This document shows positions 22,971-34,870 of a stretch of 64,000 nucleotides of DNA, in pieces. Source of the DNA: Stichopus chloronotus (lineage: Eukaryota; Echinodermata; Holothuroidea; Aspidochirotida; Stichopodidae). The translations under genes were made by a program, and so were the position numbers. The notes below the pieces were generated by a model. It was not told where the DNA came from. It saw only the letters and a list, made by a program, of their open reading frames with translations, and searched no databases. The number at the start of each line of letters is the position of its first letter. Within the stretch, counting starts at the first letter, position 1. The stretch is taken from the NCBI GenBank assembly GCA_021234535.1, contig CM037833.1, positions 5,044,709-5,108,708 of the forward strand, written 5' to 3'.

Positions 22971-24560
22971 AGTTCCTGGTCTTCGCTTGTTAAAAAGAAC
23001 CAGCGAACAAGCTTGACAAGGACAAGTGGCGGGCATCTCTTGTAATTTTTGCAGTTAAGGGAACAACCATTTTGCAATTCCTGATGCACAGCTTCCACAC
23101 TACTCTCAATGATTAAAGAAAACTTTTGAACTTCTTGTATTTCCTCTGATGGAGGAATGTCAGGGCAGGTCATGAGACTCGGTTGACACAGTCTCCATTG
23201 AGTAAGGTAAGAAACTGCCTAGCATCAAACTAATCATGTGGTTGTACTTCCCTAATAGAAAGTACCATTTTAATGCTTGCCAACTTTTTAATGTTGTGGC
23301 CAAGTTTAAGAGCGAGGGATGAATGCACAAACCCATCCACGTTCTCCAAATCCTGGTCAGCAGATTCTCCTGACAAAGCCCTGACCGCACTCACCACTGA
23401 GTTATAGTGGGAAGGATGCAGAAAATCACCTCAAATCATTAAGGCTGTTTACCTCTGACTCAAGTGAAGTAACAATCGAGCACTCTCATTTTCCGCAAAA
23501 TGTATTGCCGTTTCTTAATCGGATCCATTCCTACACATTTCATGGTGAGGTTCTCATCCAGTTGCAACTATGGTAATGTTGTCTGGTCTCATGCATTTAA
23601 CAACCTTGGTCATCTCCCTTCCACTCACTGGATGAGCAAACTGGAGAAGGTTGCTCTGCACACGTGTCCGAAACAAGTAGGGCAAGGACCATAATCCATT
23701 CCTTTTATCCCACTCCCTTGCCCTCCTTCCAAGAATTAATTCTCCCTTCCCGGTCGAGAAAACCTTTTTCCCCTTTATGGCGAAGAAATTCCAACTCTTT
23801 TAACTCTTTCGGAACTGCTGATTGGCAAAGCTTCCAGTCTTGCAACAACTCCTTTATTACCATGGCACTCCAAGGTGTATTTGCTTAACTTGGTTTGCGA
23901 GTTACTGAAAAAAAAAACACATTTTACTGATGGAAAATTTCTCACAAAAATAGCACCACTGGGTCTTTGAGGCCCCCTCAGGTCATCATTCACAGTACGA
24001 AGCAATCAATATCATAATTAGGCATTACATTGCAGTCTATCGTCACTTGTATTTCAGTCTGGTCAGAATCAAACTCATGAAGGCTACTCCTGTTTTCCTT
24101 AGCGGAGAGTCATTTCTTCATTTATGAAGCTTGCTGGGATCTGGGATAATGGGAAATTTTGGGTGGAGAAAAAAACCATGCCCCCATCCCCCCCCCAAAA
24201 AAAGTGATGATCTTATCACGTAAAACAAATAGATCATTTTAACATGCCCCTTTAAAAGTTACCTACACAAGAGACTTCAGTCTGCCCTCTCAGTGAATGC
24301 ATCCAACCTGAATTGAGATAAAACCAAAACAAGTGCAATCTATTACATTCATCACAACAGCAATGACACAGTGCGACTGAAGTTCAATGCTGTCTTGTCG
24401 AGCAGTTCATAGAGCAGTCACATACTTGCAGAGCCAATTTTTCAAGTGGTACCAATAGGAGGGTGGTGTTATAAAGTCTTTTTACATCAACTGTTTTTAA
24501 ATAAGTTTTTTCAAACTTAATTCTTAAGTAGTTGAGGTTAATAGTTTCAATTTTGAATAT
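22971..24560 (-). pseudogene. Array copy 1: zinc-finger/FNKRRPG-type protein remnant
   Basis: Reading the minus strand from right to left: a degraded KGEKV...GKGELI..RR segment; then GMDYGPCPTCFGHVCR (CxxC zinc-finger start) in another frame; then VVSAVRALSGESADQDLENV and SLALKLGHNIKKLASI; and finally LVLFNKRRPG near 22990. These blocks, in this order, resemble a multi-copy family of uncharacterised fish and cnidarian proteins that I know only by motif. Frameshifts and stops separate them. Copy 1 also has a 12-bp local duplication (aactcttttaactcttt near 23792) and lacks the 47-bp block of its sisters. Confidence 0.5.
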
Positions 24561-26120
24561 TGCCTCAATAACCTACCTTAACTGTTCAAAAGAACCAACT
24601 TTGCAAGGACAAGTTACTGGCATCTCTTGTAATTTTTTCCAGTTAAGGGAACAACCAGTTTGCAATTCCGGATGCACAGCTTCCACACTACTCTCAATGA
24701 TTAAAGAAAACTTTTGAACTTCTTGTATTTCCTCTGATGGAGGAATGTCCGGGCAGGTCATGAGACTCGGTTGACACAGTCTTCATTGAGTATGGTAATA
24801 AACTACCTAGCATCAAACTAATCATGTGGTTGTACTTCCCTAATAGAAAGTACCATTTTAATGCTTGCCAACTTTTTAATGTTGTGGCCAAGTTTAAGAG
24901 CGAGAGATGAATGCACAAACCCATCCACGTCCTCCAAAGCCTGGTCAGCAGATTCTCCTGACAAAGCCCTGACCGCACTCACCACTGAGTTATAGTGGGA
25001 AGGATGCAGAAAATCACCTCAAATCATTAAGGCTGTTTACCTCTGATTCAAGTGAAGTAACAATCGACCACTGTCTCCCATTTTCTGCAAAATGTATTGC
25101 CGTTTCTTAATCGGATCCATTCCTACACATTTCATGGTGAGGTTCTCATCCAGTTGCAACCATGGTAATGTTGTCTGGTCTCATGCATTTAACAACCTTG
25201 GTCATCTCCTTTCCACTCACTGGATGAACAGACTGGAGAAGGTTGCTCTGCACACGTGTCCGAAACAAGTAGGGCAAGGACCATAATCCATTCCTTTTAT
25301 CCCACTCCCTTGCCCTCCTTCCAAGAATTAATTCTCCCTTCCCGGTCGAGAAAACCTTTTCCCCTTTATGGCGAAGAAGTTCCAACTCTTTCGGAACTGC
25401 TGATTGGCAAAGCTGCCAGTCTTGCAACAACTCCTTTATTACCATGGCACTCCAAGGTGTATTTGCTTTAACTTTGTTTGCGACTTACTGGAAAAAACCC
25501 TTTTTTGCTGATTGAAAATTTCCTACAAAAATAGCACCACTGGGTCTTTGAGGCCCCCTCAGGTCATCATTTATGGTACGAAGCAACCAATATCATAATT
25601 AGGCATTACATTGCAGTCTATCGTCACTTGTATTTCAGTCTGATCAGAATCAAACTCATGAAGGCTACTCCTGTTTTCCTTAGCGCAGAGTCATTTCTTC
25701 ATTTATGAAGCTTGCTGGGATCTGCATTGGTCACATTCAGGGAAGGAATGATAACTTTAGAAATAAGAGGGATAATGGGAAATTTTGGGTGGAGAAAAAA
25801 ACCATGCCCCCATCCCTCCAAAAAAGTGATGATCTTATCACGTAAAACAAATAGATCATTGTAACATGCCCCTTTTAAAGTTACCTACGCAAGAGACTTC
25901 AGTCTGCCCTCTCAGTGATTGCATCTAATTTGAATTGAGATAGAACCAAAACAGTGCAGTCTATTACATTCATCACAACAGCAATGACACAGTGCCACTG
26001 ACGGTCAACGCTGAAACCAAAATGATAAGGAAATTGAATGTTTTTTCTGTCAATCGACTGTCTTGTTGAGCAATTCAGTGGTACCAATATGAGGGTGGTG
26101 TTGTAAATTCTTTTTACATC
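24561..26120 (-). pseudogene. Array copy 2
   Basis: Same content as copy 1. The segment LELLRHKGEKVFSTGKGELI is open between 25445 and 25146 on the minus strand, with the CxxC finger one frame away. The right-hand 800 bp are almost identical to copy 3. Confidence 0.6.
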
Positions 26121-27506
26121 AATTGTTCTCCTGGTCTTCGCTTGTTGAAAAGAACCAACTTTGCAAGGACAAGTTGCTGGCATCTCTTGTAATTTTTGCA
26201 ATTCCTGATGCACAGCTTCCACACTGCTCTCAATGAATAAAGAAAACTGTTGAACATCTTCTGGTTAGGGTAGTTGCGGAACCTTCTGGTATTTTCTCTG
26301 ATGGAGGACTGTCAGGGCAGGTCATGAGACTCGGTTGACCCAGTCTTCATTGAGTAAGGTAATAAACTGCCTAGCATCAAACTAATGATGTGCTTGTACT
26401 TCCCTAACAGAAAGTATACCATTTTAATGCTTGCCAACTTTTTAATGTTTTGGCCAAGTTTAAGAGCGAGAGATGAATGCACAAACCCATCCACGTTCTC
26501 CAAATCCTGGTCAGATTTTCCTGACAAAGCGCTGACCGCACTCACCACTGAGTTATAGTGGGAAGGATGCAGAAAATCACCTCAAATCATTAAAGCTGTT
26601 TACCTCTGACTTTAATCTCCTCAAGAGAATTAACAATCGAGCACTCTCATTTTCTGCAAAATGTATTGCCGTTTCTTAATCGGATCCATTCCTACACATT
26701 TCATGGTGAGGTTCTCATCCAGTTGCAACCATGGTAATGTTGTCTGGTCTCATGCATTTAACAACCTTGGTCATCTCCCTTCCACTCACTGGATGAGCAA
26801 ACTGGAGAAGGTTGCTCTGCACACGTGTCCGAAACAAGTAGGGCAAGGACCATAATCCATTCCTTTTATCCCACTCCCTTGCCCTCCTTCCAAGAATTAA
26901 TTCTCCCTTCCCGGTCGAGAAAACCTTTTCCCCTTTATGGCGAAGAAGTTCCAACTCTTTCGGAACTGCTGATTGGCAAAGCTGCCAGTCTTGCAACAAC
27001 TCCTTTATTACCATGGCACTCCAAGGTGTATTTGCTTTAACTTTGTTTGCGACTTACTGGAAAAAACCCTTTTTTGCTGATTGAAAATTTCCTACAAAAA
27101 TAGCACCACTGGGTCTTTGAGGCCCCCTCAGGTCATCATTTATAGTACGAAGCAACCAATATCATAATTAGGCATTACATTGCAGTCTATCGTCACTTGT
27201 ATTTCAGTCTGATCAGAATCAAACTCATGAAGGCTACTCCTGTTTTCCTTAGCGGAGAGTCATTTCTTCATTTATGAAGCTTGCTGGGATCTGCATTGGT
27301 CACATTCAGGGAAGGAATGATAACTTTAGAAATAAGAGGGATAATGGGAAATTTTGGGTGGAGAAAAAAACCATGCCCCCATCCCCCCAAAAAAGTGATG
27401 ATCTTATCACGTAAAACAAATAGATCATTGTAACATGCCCCTTTTAAAGTTACCTACGCAAGAGACTTCAGTCTGCCCTCTCAGTGATTGCATCTAATAT
27501 GAATTG
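26121..27506 (-). pseudogene. Array copy 3
   Basis: Near-identical to copy 2 over 26661-27490. It is shortened by a deletion of about 24 bp near 26197 and ends abruptly at about 27506, where the sequence jumps into the middle of copy 4. Same broken minus-strand frames. Confidence 0.6.
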
Positions 27507-28121
27507 ATGTGGTTGTACTTCCCTAATAGAAAGTACCATTTTAATGCTTGCCAACGTTTTAATGTTGTGACCAACATCCACATCCCCCAAATCCTGGTTA
27601 GCAGATTCTCCTGACAAAGCCCTGACCGCACTCACCACTCAGTTATAGTACAGAGGATGCAGGAAATTATTAACGCTGTTTACCTCTGGCTCCAATCTTC
27701 TCAAGTGCATTAACAATGGAGCACTCTCTCTCATTTTCTGCGAAATGTACTGCCGTTTCTTTATCGGATCCATTCCTTACACATTTCATGGTGAGGTTCT
27801 CACCCAGTTGCAACTATGGTAATGACGTCTGGTTTCATGCATTTAACAACCTTGGTCATCTACCTTTCACTCACTGGATGAGCAGACTGGAGAAGGTTGT
27901 TCTCCACACGCATGTGTTTCAGTCCTTTCCTCTCTTTTCCTAGACTTTTCTGTCCAATACAGTGATAATAGGAATGCTTCCACAAGTCTGTTATAAGAAA
28001 ATAGCCCAAACGAGGGTAAGGCCCATAATCCGTTCCTTTCACGTAGCAATATGGGCGCAGCACACTCGGCCATGGATGTGTAAATAACGTGTGCAAGTGT
28101 TCTGTGAAATGTAACAGTCAC
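27507..28121 (-). pseudogene. Array copy 4, partial and most diverged, 5'-most on the minus strand
   Basis: Begins mid-unit at 'tgtggttgtacttccctaat'. Its finger region retains more sequence than the other copies: YGPYPRLGYFLITDLWKHSYY then HC, readable as a C2HC-type finger with its first two cysteines altered. The Copy 1-3 version (PCPTCFGH) keeps those cysteines. Copy 4 may be the oldest unit, from which the others expanded. Confidence 0.5.
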
Positions 28122-28304
28122 GCGTACGCGTCACAAACATTTCAGTGCAAATCGTGTAAAAGTGTCTCAAGTAATCCTTTGATTTCCTTTATTTCTCAGA
28201 TAAGCACGCAGCCACCGTTGGAATTTTGTAATAATTGTAAGAAAATCTTCACATTCATTTGCATTTCTTAATTTATTAGCGGGCCAAAACGTACGGTCAA
28301 CAAC

Positions 28305-28781
28305 TTAAGGGTGCACACCACTGTTAGAGGTACGGCTTTCCTGAGAAAAGTAGTACCGGGAGTACACCGTCAATTTTAGGTCCATTCTAGGTGTAAATTT
28401 TTCATGTTAAGATGATCAGTTGTGGTAGATTTTTTATGGATATGAAAGGGGAGATGTCAATGCCTGAGTGACGGCAAATTTAGATGGATCGGAGGTGATT
28501 TAGGCTGTTTCAATAATTGGTGTAGAAAAGGGTTGACTTCCGTCACTTTGCGGATTAATATGACCAGGTGTACACCCTCTAAATTTCTTCCCCTTGTATC
28601 TCAAAATCTAAACGGTCATGCTATGGTAAATTTGTTGTGCCATGATAGGCCAACTTATTGGCTTTCATGTGAGGGGTAGCTTAGGGGGGTTGTGAACTTT
28701 GACAAGACTGTGGGGGGTAGGAAACAGAAGTAATTTAGTGTGTAAGTCAATGGAACAGCTAATGGTGGTGTGCCCCCTTAA
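28305..28781. mobile_element. piggyBac-type MITE with TTAA target duplication
   Basis: Direct TTAA copies at 28305-28308 and 28778-28781 enclose a 469-bp body whose ends are inverted: GGGTGCACACCACTGTTAG on the left and CTAATGGTGGTGTGCCCCC on the right. TTAA duplication with a GGG start is the hallmark of piggyBac insertion. The body is non-coding. The 51-kb piggyBac-derived gene is a possible but untested source of its transposase. Confidence 0.8.
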
Positions 28782-29216
28782 AGCATGGAAGATGACATTA
28801 AAATTAGATATGATCGCTCAGTTTAAATATGGTTGCATATCTTGAAATATTAACTTACGTTTTAGGGAAAGACAACCTAATATGTTATGTTGCACCTTGT
28901 AATAAAAGAACATACATATCATATCATATATCATACTGAGGTACCAGGAAACCGTGACACACTTTTCCAAAAAATTTATCCGATGAGAACTGTGACCTCT
29001 GACATTTGATCTTAAATATTGATGGGAGACACAATTTCAGACCATGAGTCACCTTTCTATCAACTGTAACCGCCTTTGCCTTCTACGAGTACTTGATTTT
29101 CAAATCCTCTGAGTACAGAAAATGTAATGAGTATGAGTCCGGGCGCGAATACTGGAAGTCTGATAATGTTAAAAATAATAATGAATCTTTAATCATTCAC
29201 TATGTTCCTGTGTTTG
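28782..29216. other. Spacer
   Basis: Includes a short ATATC-rich tract near 28913-28938. No gene recognised. Confidence 0.4.
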
Positions 29217-29880
29217 TCACACACGGGGATTTCTAAGCTTGACCGTTTGTCGGTGGTATGTGAAGGAAACTTGACATGCATGTTTGGAAAAGGCAAAATA
29301 TTTGCACAAAACACCCTGATGAATCCTATTAAAGGGTACTGTCAAGTTCTTATGTCCTCGTGTGTCGACCTCTCCTGAAATATTTCTGTACCTCGTATGT
29401 TCTTTTAACCTAGGACTTGTGATTTGTCTGGTTTGCACACCCAGGAACCATACTTTTACGTGGTTGTTCTGCGTCAACCGCTCAAATTAAAGGAGCCGGG
29501 AGGCCAACAAGTTTCACATAAAACATACTTGGTTTTGATTCGCCATCGTCAGTACTATATACAGTAGTGTACTTGTGAAGTTTTGCCACTTCTTGGTCGT
29601 TACCATCTCTCGTTGATACCCGTAGAAAGTGTAGAATACGACAAGTAACCAACATTCCTGATCCAGAGAGGTCTTTGAATGCGACATACGGAGAACATGT
29701 GCCCGCCCTTTCACTTTTCAAGCAGGAGTAATTGTACATCTTCCTCATCTTGTTTGTCGCCTCAACATATTTAGTTGGTTGGCCGACTACGTCGATACCA
29801 CTTGCTAGTAACCAGCAGTCTCCAATTGACTGAGGTCAATGCTTTGCAAATGTGATCTTCTCCCCATTAGCACACTGGAA
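29217..29880 (-). pseudogene. Unrecognised minus-strand coding remnant
   Basis: From an acceptor-like TTCTCATTTTAG (AG near 29890) the minus strand reads MFQCANGEKITFAKH, one TGA, then PQSIGDCWLLASGIDVVGQ and on through KMRKMYNYSCLKSERAG to a stop at 29482. It is open for over 120 codons except for that one stop. A second frame (29477-29217) follows directly. The composition looks protein-like, but I recognise no family. It could be a broken host exon or an unlisted transposon gene. Confidence 0.3.
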
Positions 29881-31640
29881 CATCTATCTAAAATGAGAAG
29901 AAAAAATGATATGCGTGTTGGAACAAAGATACAGTAACATGCATCGAAAACACGGAAATAGTGATTAATTTTGCATGTGTATAAACATGGAATAAAAGAA
30001 GAAAAGAGAGGGAAAGCTTTGGCATTTTCTACCGTTATTGGAAAAGCAAAATCTCGAAGAAAATATGAAATCCCCATGACCTATAATATTGTGCAAGCAT
30101 CTGCATTATTATGAAGTCATCGAGCATCAGTGACGTTGTTTAAACGTTGAAGTAAGGTAGTGTGACAATTATTGTTGTAAAGGCAAAATCATATAGGCCT
30201 TGGCTGTGTACGTACAGAATGCAATTAGTGTTTGTGCCTGCTTCATCCATTGAGTTGCTCGAACTGGAAGCCGCACTTTCGGGGACCAGTTTTGGAAGGA
30301 CCAAAGCTTGACAAAACTCGTATATCTGCATAAAATGGTAAGTTCTCATAATTTAAGATAGTGCCTTGTTCGGTTGTGTTGTAGTACAAGGACAAGGAGA
30401 AGGATTTCTTATAGTACTAACTTTGCGTCCTAGGATTTCTTTTTAACATCATTATGTGAGTCATCAGCTGGAATATATTCCTCAAGAAAGCCAACTTGAG
30501 ATGTCGTAACTGTGAAAGCTTTTTGATTCTTTGACACGTAGATATACTGTTGCAAGTTACAGATGAAAAAGCTTCATTGTGATTTAACGTACAGTTGGTT
30601 TGACCGTACGGGTTGACATTATGGTGACATGGTCGTAGTCAGCTTCTTGTTTTAAATCTGGGAAAATCATGCTGGAAGTAAGATACCATCATACTTAAAA
30701 AGTGACAACAAATTGATGCAAGCCAACAGTCTTAACCTGTCGCGACCGCAAATAACCTTGGCCTGGTGTTTTTCACAAGTTACTGACTTACCCTGTAACT
30801 TTCAATTGCGGTGATCTCTGGAGACTTTCGATTCAGGATCCTGCTCTTTCAGAAAAGAGTTGAAACGCGCAAAGCCAAACATCCAAAGTATGCAAGATGG
30901 TCCGTAGGTTTCCAAGTAGTACGGTGCATGATGCAGCATATGTGTGAGGAGTGTCTGAAAGAAGAAGGCAGTTGTGAATAATAATAAATAAAAGATCCTC
31001 CACCAATACAACAGCATTCACAAACGTGCTTTCTCGTGTATTTCATATCACATTGGTACAATGTAATAACAAATAAAGAAGAATCAATTCCAAAAGTGTC
31101 CCAAATGGAGTACTGCAAAGCAAAGTCCACAACGTTCAATTAAGTCTGAAGAGAATGACAATGTTGATGCACATGACAGCTCTACTTTCAGTTGAATGAC
31201 ATCATCCTCCTATTTATATCACCTTGTCCCCCCCCCTTTTTTTGATGCTTTGTCAACATGCTTTCAAACTTTATTTTACACTGACTTCACACGAATTTTG
31301 AATGCGTAGATGGCAAAGATAATCGCTATCATGGTGCATTACCGTGTTTGCAAGGTTTGCAAGCTACGACCTGTATCCGCATCAAATGACCTTTGACCTC
31401 TTAACAGTAAAAGATTCTACTTATCAAGTGCGACCAATGTCAGTAGTTTAAGGTTAAGTTGATACAACTTCCAATTGGCGAGGTAACTAACTTACTAAGA
31501 AGAATTCATGTAGTAGGCCTAAACTCTGGTGCCCTCAAATGATCATTGACCTCAAGCACGCAAACAAACGCATTGCAACGAATTCCTTGCCTGCATTCGA
31601 ATTAAAAAGTTTAGCACATGAGTTAATATGTCAATATGTC
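29881..31640. other. Spacer left of the LINE, no gene recognised
   Basis: A minus-strand frame at 30349-30140 (VPESAASSSSNSMDEAG) is serine-rich and could be an exon but lacks support. A run of C then T lies at about 31229-31244. Confidence 0.35.
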
Positions 31641-31658
31641 AATAATTACACAGAATAA

Positions 31659-32561
31659 ATGCAAGGGAAAATACCTGTTGATCCTGATGTAAATTCTGTG
31701 CATGATTCTCAAATCGACAGTTGCAAGTACTATAATTATGATTTCTTTAATAACATTAACCCTTACATTTGGGATAAGAAATTAACTTTGTTTCATGTTA
31801 ATGCTAGGTCGCTTAATAGCAACTTTACCAACCTCTCAATTTCTCTTAGCTCTATTAAGCATAAATTTTCCCTCGTTGGAATTACCGAGACTTGGCTTAA
31901 TGATAATGAAACACTACATACCGTCAATAATATCCCAGGTTACAACTTAGAACAAACCCCCAGAGCAAGACGAGGGGGTGGGGTTGCTTTATACATTAAT
32001 TCTGAACTTAGCTACAAAGCCCGTCCAGACCTTAGTATTTTCGTGGATGGTATTTTCGAGTCTATCTTTGTGGAGGTCTATAATCGACAGTCTCCTGTTA
32101 TAGTAGGAACTATTTATTGTCCAGTTGGTATTAAGGACGGTGTCTTAGACATCATCTCTACACCACTTGACTCTCTGAATAACGAAAGTAAGACTTGTTT
32201 CCTCATGGGCGATTTCAATTGTAATCTTCTTAATCAGGCCGATAACAGTTGTACCCAATTTGTCAACCTTTTTTATTCTTACTCTTATCGTCCACTTCAG
32301 AGTATACCCACTAGAGTTACTTCACATTCTGCCTCACTGCTTGATGTAATTGTCACGAATAGTTTATGTTTAAATTCTGTTTCTGGTGTAGTAGTTGATG
32401 ACATTTCTGATCATTTTCCAGTTTTCACGCTTACTGATTTAGGTGTTGCTATGTTGAGAGAAAATTCAATCTTTTTTAAAAGAGACATCAACCCTGTTAG
32501 TCTTGACCAATTACGCTCCGCAGTTCAAAACGAATCCTGGGCAGATGTCTACAATTCTTAA
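31659..32561 (+). CDS. LINE ORF2 endonuclease domain (APE-like)
   Basis: 300 codons. Visible APE-family landmarks: LTLFHVNARSLNSN (first strand), VGITETWLND (catalytic E), RRGGGVALYI, MGDFNCNLL (catalytic D/N) and DDISDHFPVF (catalytic D-H). The domain nicks target DNA to prime reverse transcription. The frame ends at TAA 32559-32561, but the following 150 bases keep matching the same protein in another frame (NHLNNCLPWVAHTKK), so this stop is a frameshift effect and not the true C-terminus. Confidence 0.8.
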   Translation: MQGKIPVDPDVNSVHDSQIDSCKYYNYDFFNNINPYIWDKKLTLFHVNARSLNSNFTNLSISLSSIKHKFSLVGITETWLNDNETLHTVNNIPGYNLEQTPRARRGGGVALYINSELSYKARPDLSIFVDGIFESIFVEVYNRQSPVIVGTIYCPVGIKDGVLDIISTPLDSLNNESKTCFLMGDFNCNLLNQADNSCTQFVNLFYSYSYRPLQSIPTRVTSHSASLLDVIVTNSLCLNSVSGVVVDDISDHFPVFTLTDLGVAMLRENSIFFKRDINPVSLDQLRSAVQNESWADVYNS

Positions 32562-32724
32562 ATATATTCTTAAATCATTTAAATAATTGTCTTCCTTGGG
32601 TAGCCCATACCAAAAAGTGTAGTAACCGAAATTCGAAGCACTGGATCACCCAAGCTAACTGAACTCTTGTAAAACAAAGAATCGTTTATTCAAAAGTTAC
32701 CTCCGTAGTCGGTCTGCTGCTGCT

Positions 32725-34539
32725 TTGAACGAGTATAAACGATTTCGAAATCGTCTTACTTCTGTCATCAGACAGGCTAAGAAATTTTACTTCTCTACTT
32801 TGTTCAGCAATACCACACAGGACACGAAATCTACATGGCGCTCAATTAATACCCTGTTGTATGGTCGAGGTACTGATTTTACTGCTGATAAATTAAATTA
32901 TCATGGAACTGGTGTTTCGAATCCTTCCGATGTTGCAAATATCTTTAATGATTATTTTACTGCCATTGGTCCTGCTACCCAGGCAGGGATTCCCCCCTCA
33001 CACTGTAGTTATAAGTCCTATCTGTCCCATCGGGTTGTCGACTCTCTATTCATTAGTCCAGCATCATGCGAGGAGGTGTTAAATACAATATTTTCTCTTA
33101 AAAATTCTGCCGCTGGTTTTGATGGAATTTCCTGTACGATCCTCAAATATGTGGCTCATTCCCTGTGCACCCCACTAACCTACCTTTTTAATCTTTCGTT
33201 AGAGAAAGGTATTGTTCCTAGTCCTCTCAAAATTGCACGTGTTGTTCCTGTTTTTAAATCTGGTGATAAAGATTCGGTTAATAATTACAGACCTATTTCA
33301 ATTTTACCATGTCTCTCCAAAGTACTCGAAAAACTTATGTTTACTCGATTATATTCTTTTTTTGTAAAGCAAAATCAATTGTATGAATACCAATTTGGGT
33401 TCCTTCCTGGGCGTTCGACTTCGCATGCTATTTTACACTTCACTAATAAAGTAACAGATGCCTTCGAAAAAACCAGTATGCATCAGGCATTTTCTTGGAC
33501 CTGTCTAAGGCTTTTGATACATTGGACCATAGAATCTTACTCAGTAAACTTGAACATTACGGTATTAGGGGTACAGCACTGGATTGGTTTAAAAGTTATG
33601 TTACTGATCGTTACCAATATGTTGGCATTAACAATGTTAATTCTATACGTAAGCGTATTACTTGCGGTGTTCCTCAGGGATCTGTTGTAGGTCCTTTGTT
33701 GTTTATTATTTATATCAATGATCTCCACAGGGCTAGTAATAAATTGCATGTAATTTCTTATGCTGACGATACCAATCTTTTTTATTCCAGTAATGACCTC
33801 AGTTGTCTACTAAATGTAATACAATATGAATTTATCTATGTTCACAACTGGTTTTGTGCAAACAAGCTATCTCTCAATGTAAAGAAAACCAATTTTGTTA
33901 TTTTTACCTCATCTTCTAAGCAACTTAATCAGGGTGTAAACAACATACAACTTTGTGGTACTAACATACAGCGTTCAAATGTTACTAAGTTTCTTGGTGT
34001 GTTTGTTGATTCTCATCTCACCTGGACTGCTCATATCCAGTATGTTAGCACGAAAGTTTCAAAAGGTGTGGGGATACTAAACAGATTTCGACAACTTCTT
34101 CCTACGAAATTGTTGGTATCCCTGTATAATACCCTTATACTCCCTTATCTCACTTATTGTAATATCATTTGGGGGAGCACGTATGCTACCAGAATTAAAC
34201 CTCTCTTTATTTTGCAGAAAAGGGCTGTTAGATGTATATGCAACGTAGACTATCGTCATCATACTGCACCTCTTTTCGCTAGTCTTAACCTTCTTAATAT
34301 TTATGGTTTAAATCGGTATCTTACCGGGTTGTTTATTTTTGACTGGTTATATAACAGAACCCCGTCAATATTTCGTGCCCAGTTTGTTTCGTGATAGCAA
34401 TTACCCTTATCCTAGTCGTGCCTCAAATCAGTTTATCACTCCCCTTTGTAGGCTTAGGTCATCTCAATGTGGTCTTCGATTTGTAGGTGCAAAACTCTGG
34501 AATTCTCTCCCCTTGGAAGTTACAAACTGTAAAACATAA
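32725..34539 (+). pseudogene. LINE ORF2 reverse transcriptase and C-terminal region, frameshifted
   Basis: Frame 1 (32725 to about 33485) has AAGFDGISCTILKYV, NYRPISILPCLSKVLEK and FGFLPGRSTSHAI. A one-base loss near 33483 shifts the frame, and the next segment starts IFLDLSKAFDTLDHRI (first catalytic D). It continues with GVPQGSVVGPLLF and the active-site YADDTNLF (33759-33770), then LSLNVKKTNFVIF. A second shift near 34390 moves into a frame reading SNYPYPSRASNQF ... GAKLWNSLPLEV, the usual tail of this LINE group. The RT motifs themselves are intact. Only frame changes inactivate it. Confidence 0.8.
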
Positions 34540-34870
34540 TATGCATTTAAAAAGCAGCTTAAAGTTCATTTCATTGCAAATTACCTTTGAACTACCGTCT
34601 TTTTTGCATTTCTGTTCTCTATTATTGTTTTTTTTTGTCTGTCTGTCTGTCTTTAAGGGGTGTCAACACCCACAAGCTCCTAGGAGCTTTCAGTTGCCAC
34701 TCCTCAGTCTCTTACCTGTAAGTAAAGTAATTTTTTATGAAGTGTCTAAGCATGATGATCCTTATATACTGTGTTTTCGTTACTTTTTCCACTCTCAGAA
34801 TATTGTTATGTCTTATATTATAAGTAAGAGATTGGAATAAAGTCATACTGAACTGAACCTGAATTGAAAT

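Larger units (their letters stand above)
22971..28125 (-). repeat. Tandem array of a roughly 1.57-kb unit, three full copies plus one partial
   Basis: The same landmarks recur in direct order. 'cctgatgcacagcttccacac' falls at about 23079, 24666 and 26207, and 'aaatgtattgccgtttcttaatcggatcc' at about 23498, 25090 and 26659, giving steps of about 1,590 and 1,565 bp. A fourth, diverged partial copy covers 27507-28125. Copies 2 and 3 share a 47-bp block ('gcattggtcacattcaggg...' at about 25722 and 27291) missing from copy 1, so they are sister copies. All units carry broken minus-strand coding sequence, described under the individual copies. Confidence 0.85.
31659..34870 (+). mobile_element. Non-LTR retrotransposon (APE-type LINE, CR1/L2/Jockey-like), decayed
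   Basis: The order is endonuclease, reverse transcriptase, C-terminal tail, 3' UTR and an AATAAAG...CTGAACTGAACCTGAATTGAA terminal repeat near 34837-34866, which marks the 3' end. A pyrimidine-rich CTGT microsatellite lies in the 3' UTR (34637-34650). No ORF1 is seen upstream, so the copy may be 5'-truncated. Several single-base frame changes interrupt it, so it is dead, though fairly young by its long open segments. Confidence 0.85.

Noticed and set aside
23500..25471. Plus-strand frames repeated in each array copy (starting MYCRFLIG and MSETSRAR)
   Set aside because: They repeat because the DNA repeats; the recognisable motifs are on the minus strand, and the plus-strand frames are their antisense shadow.
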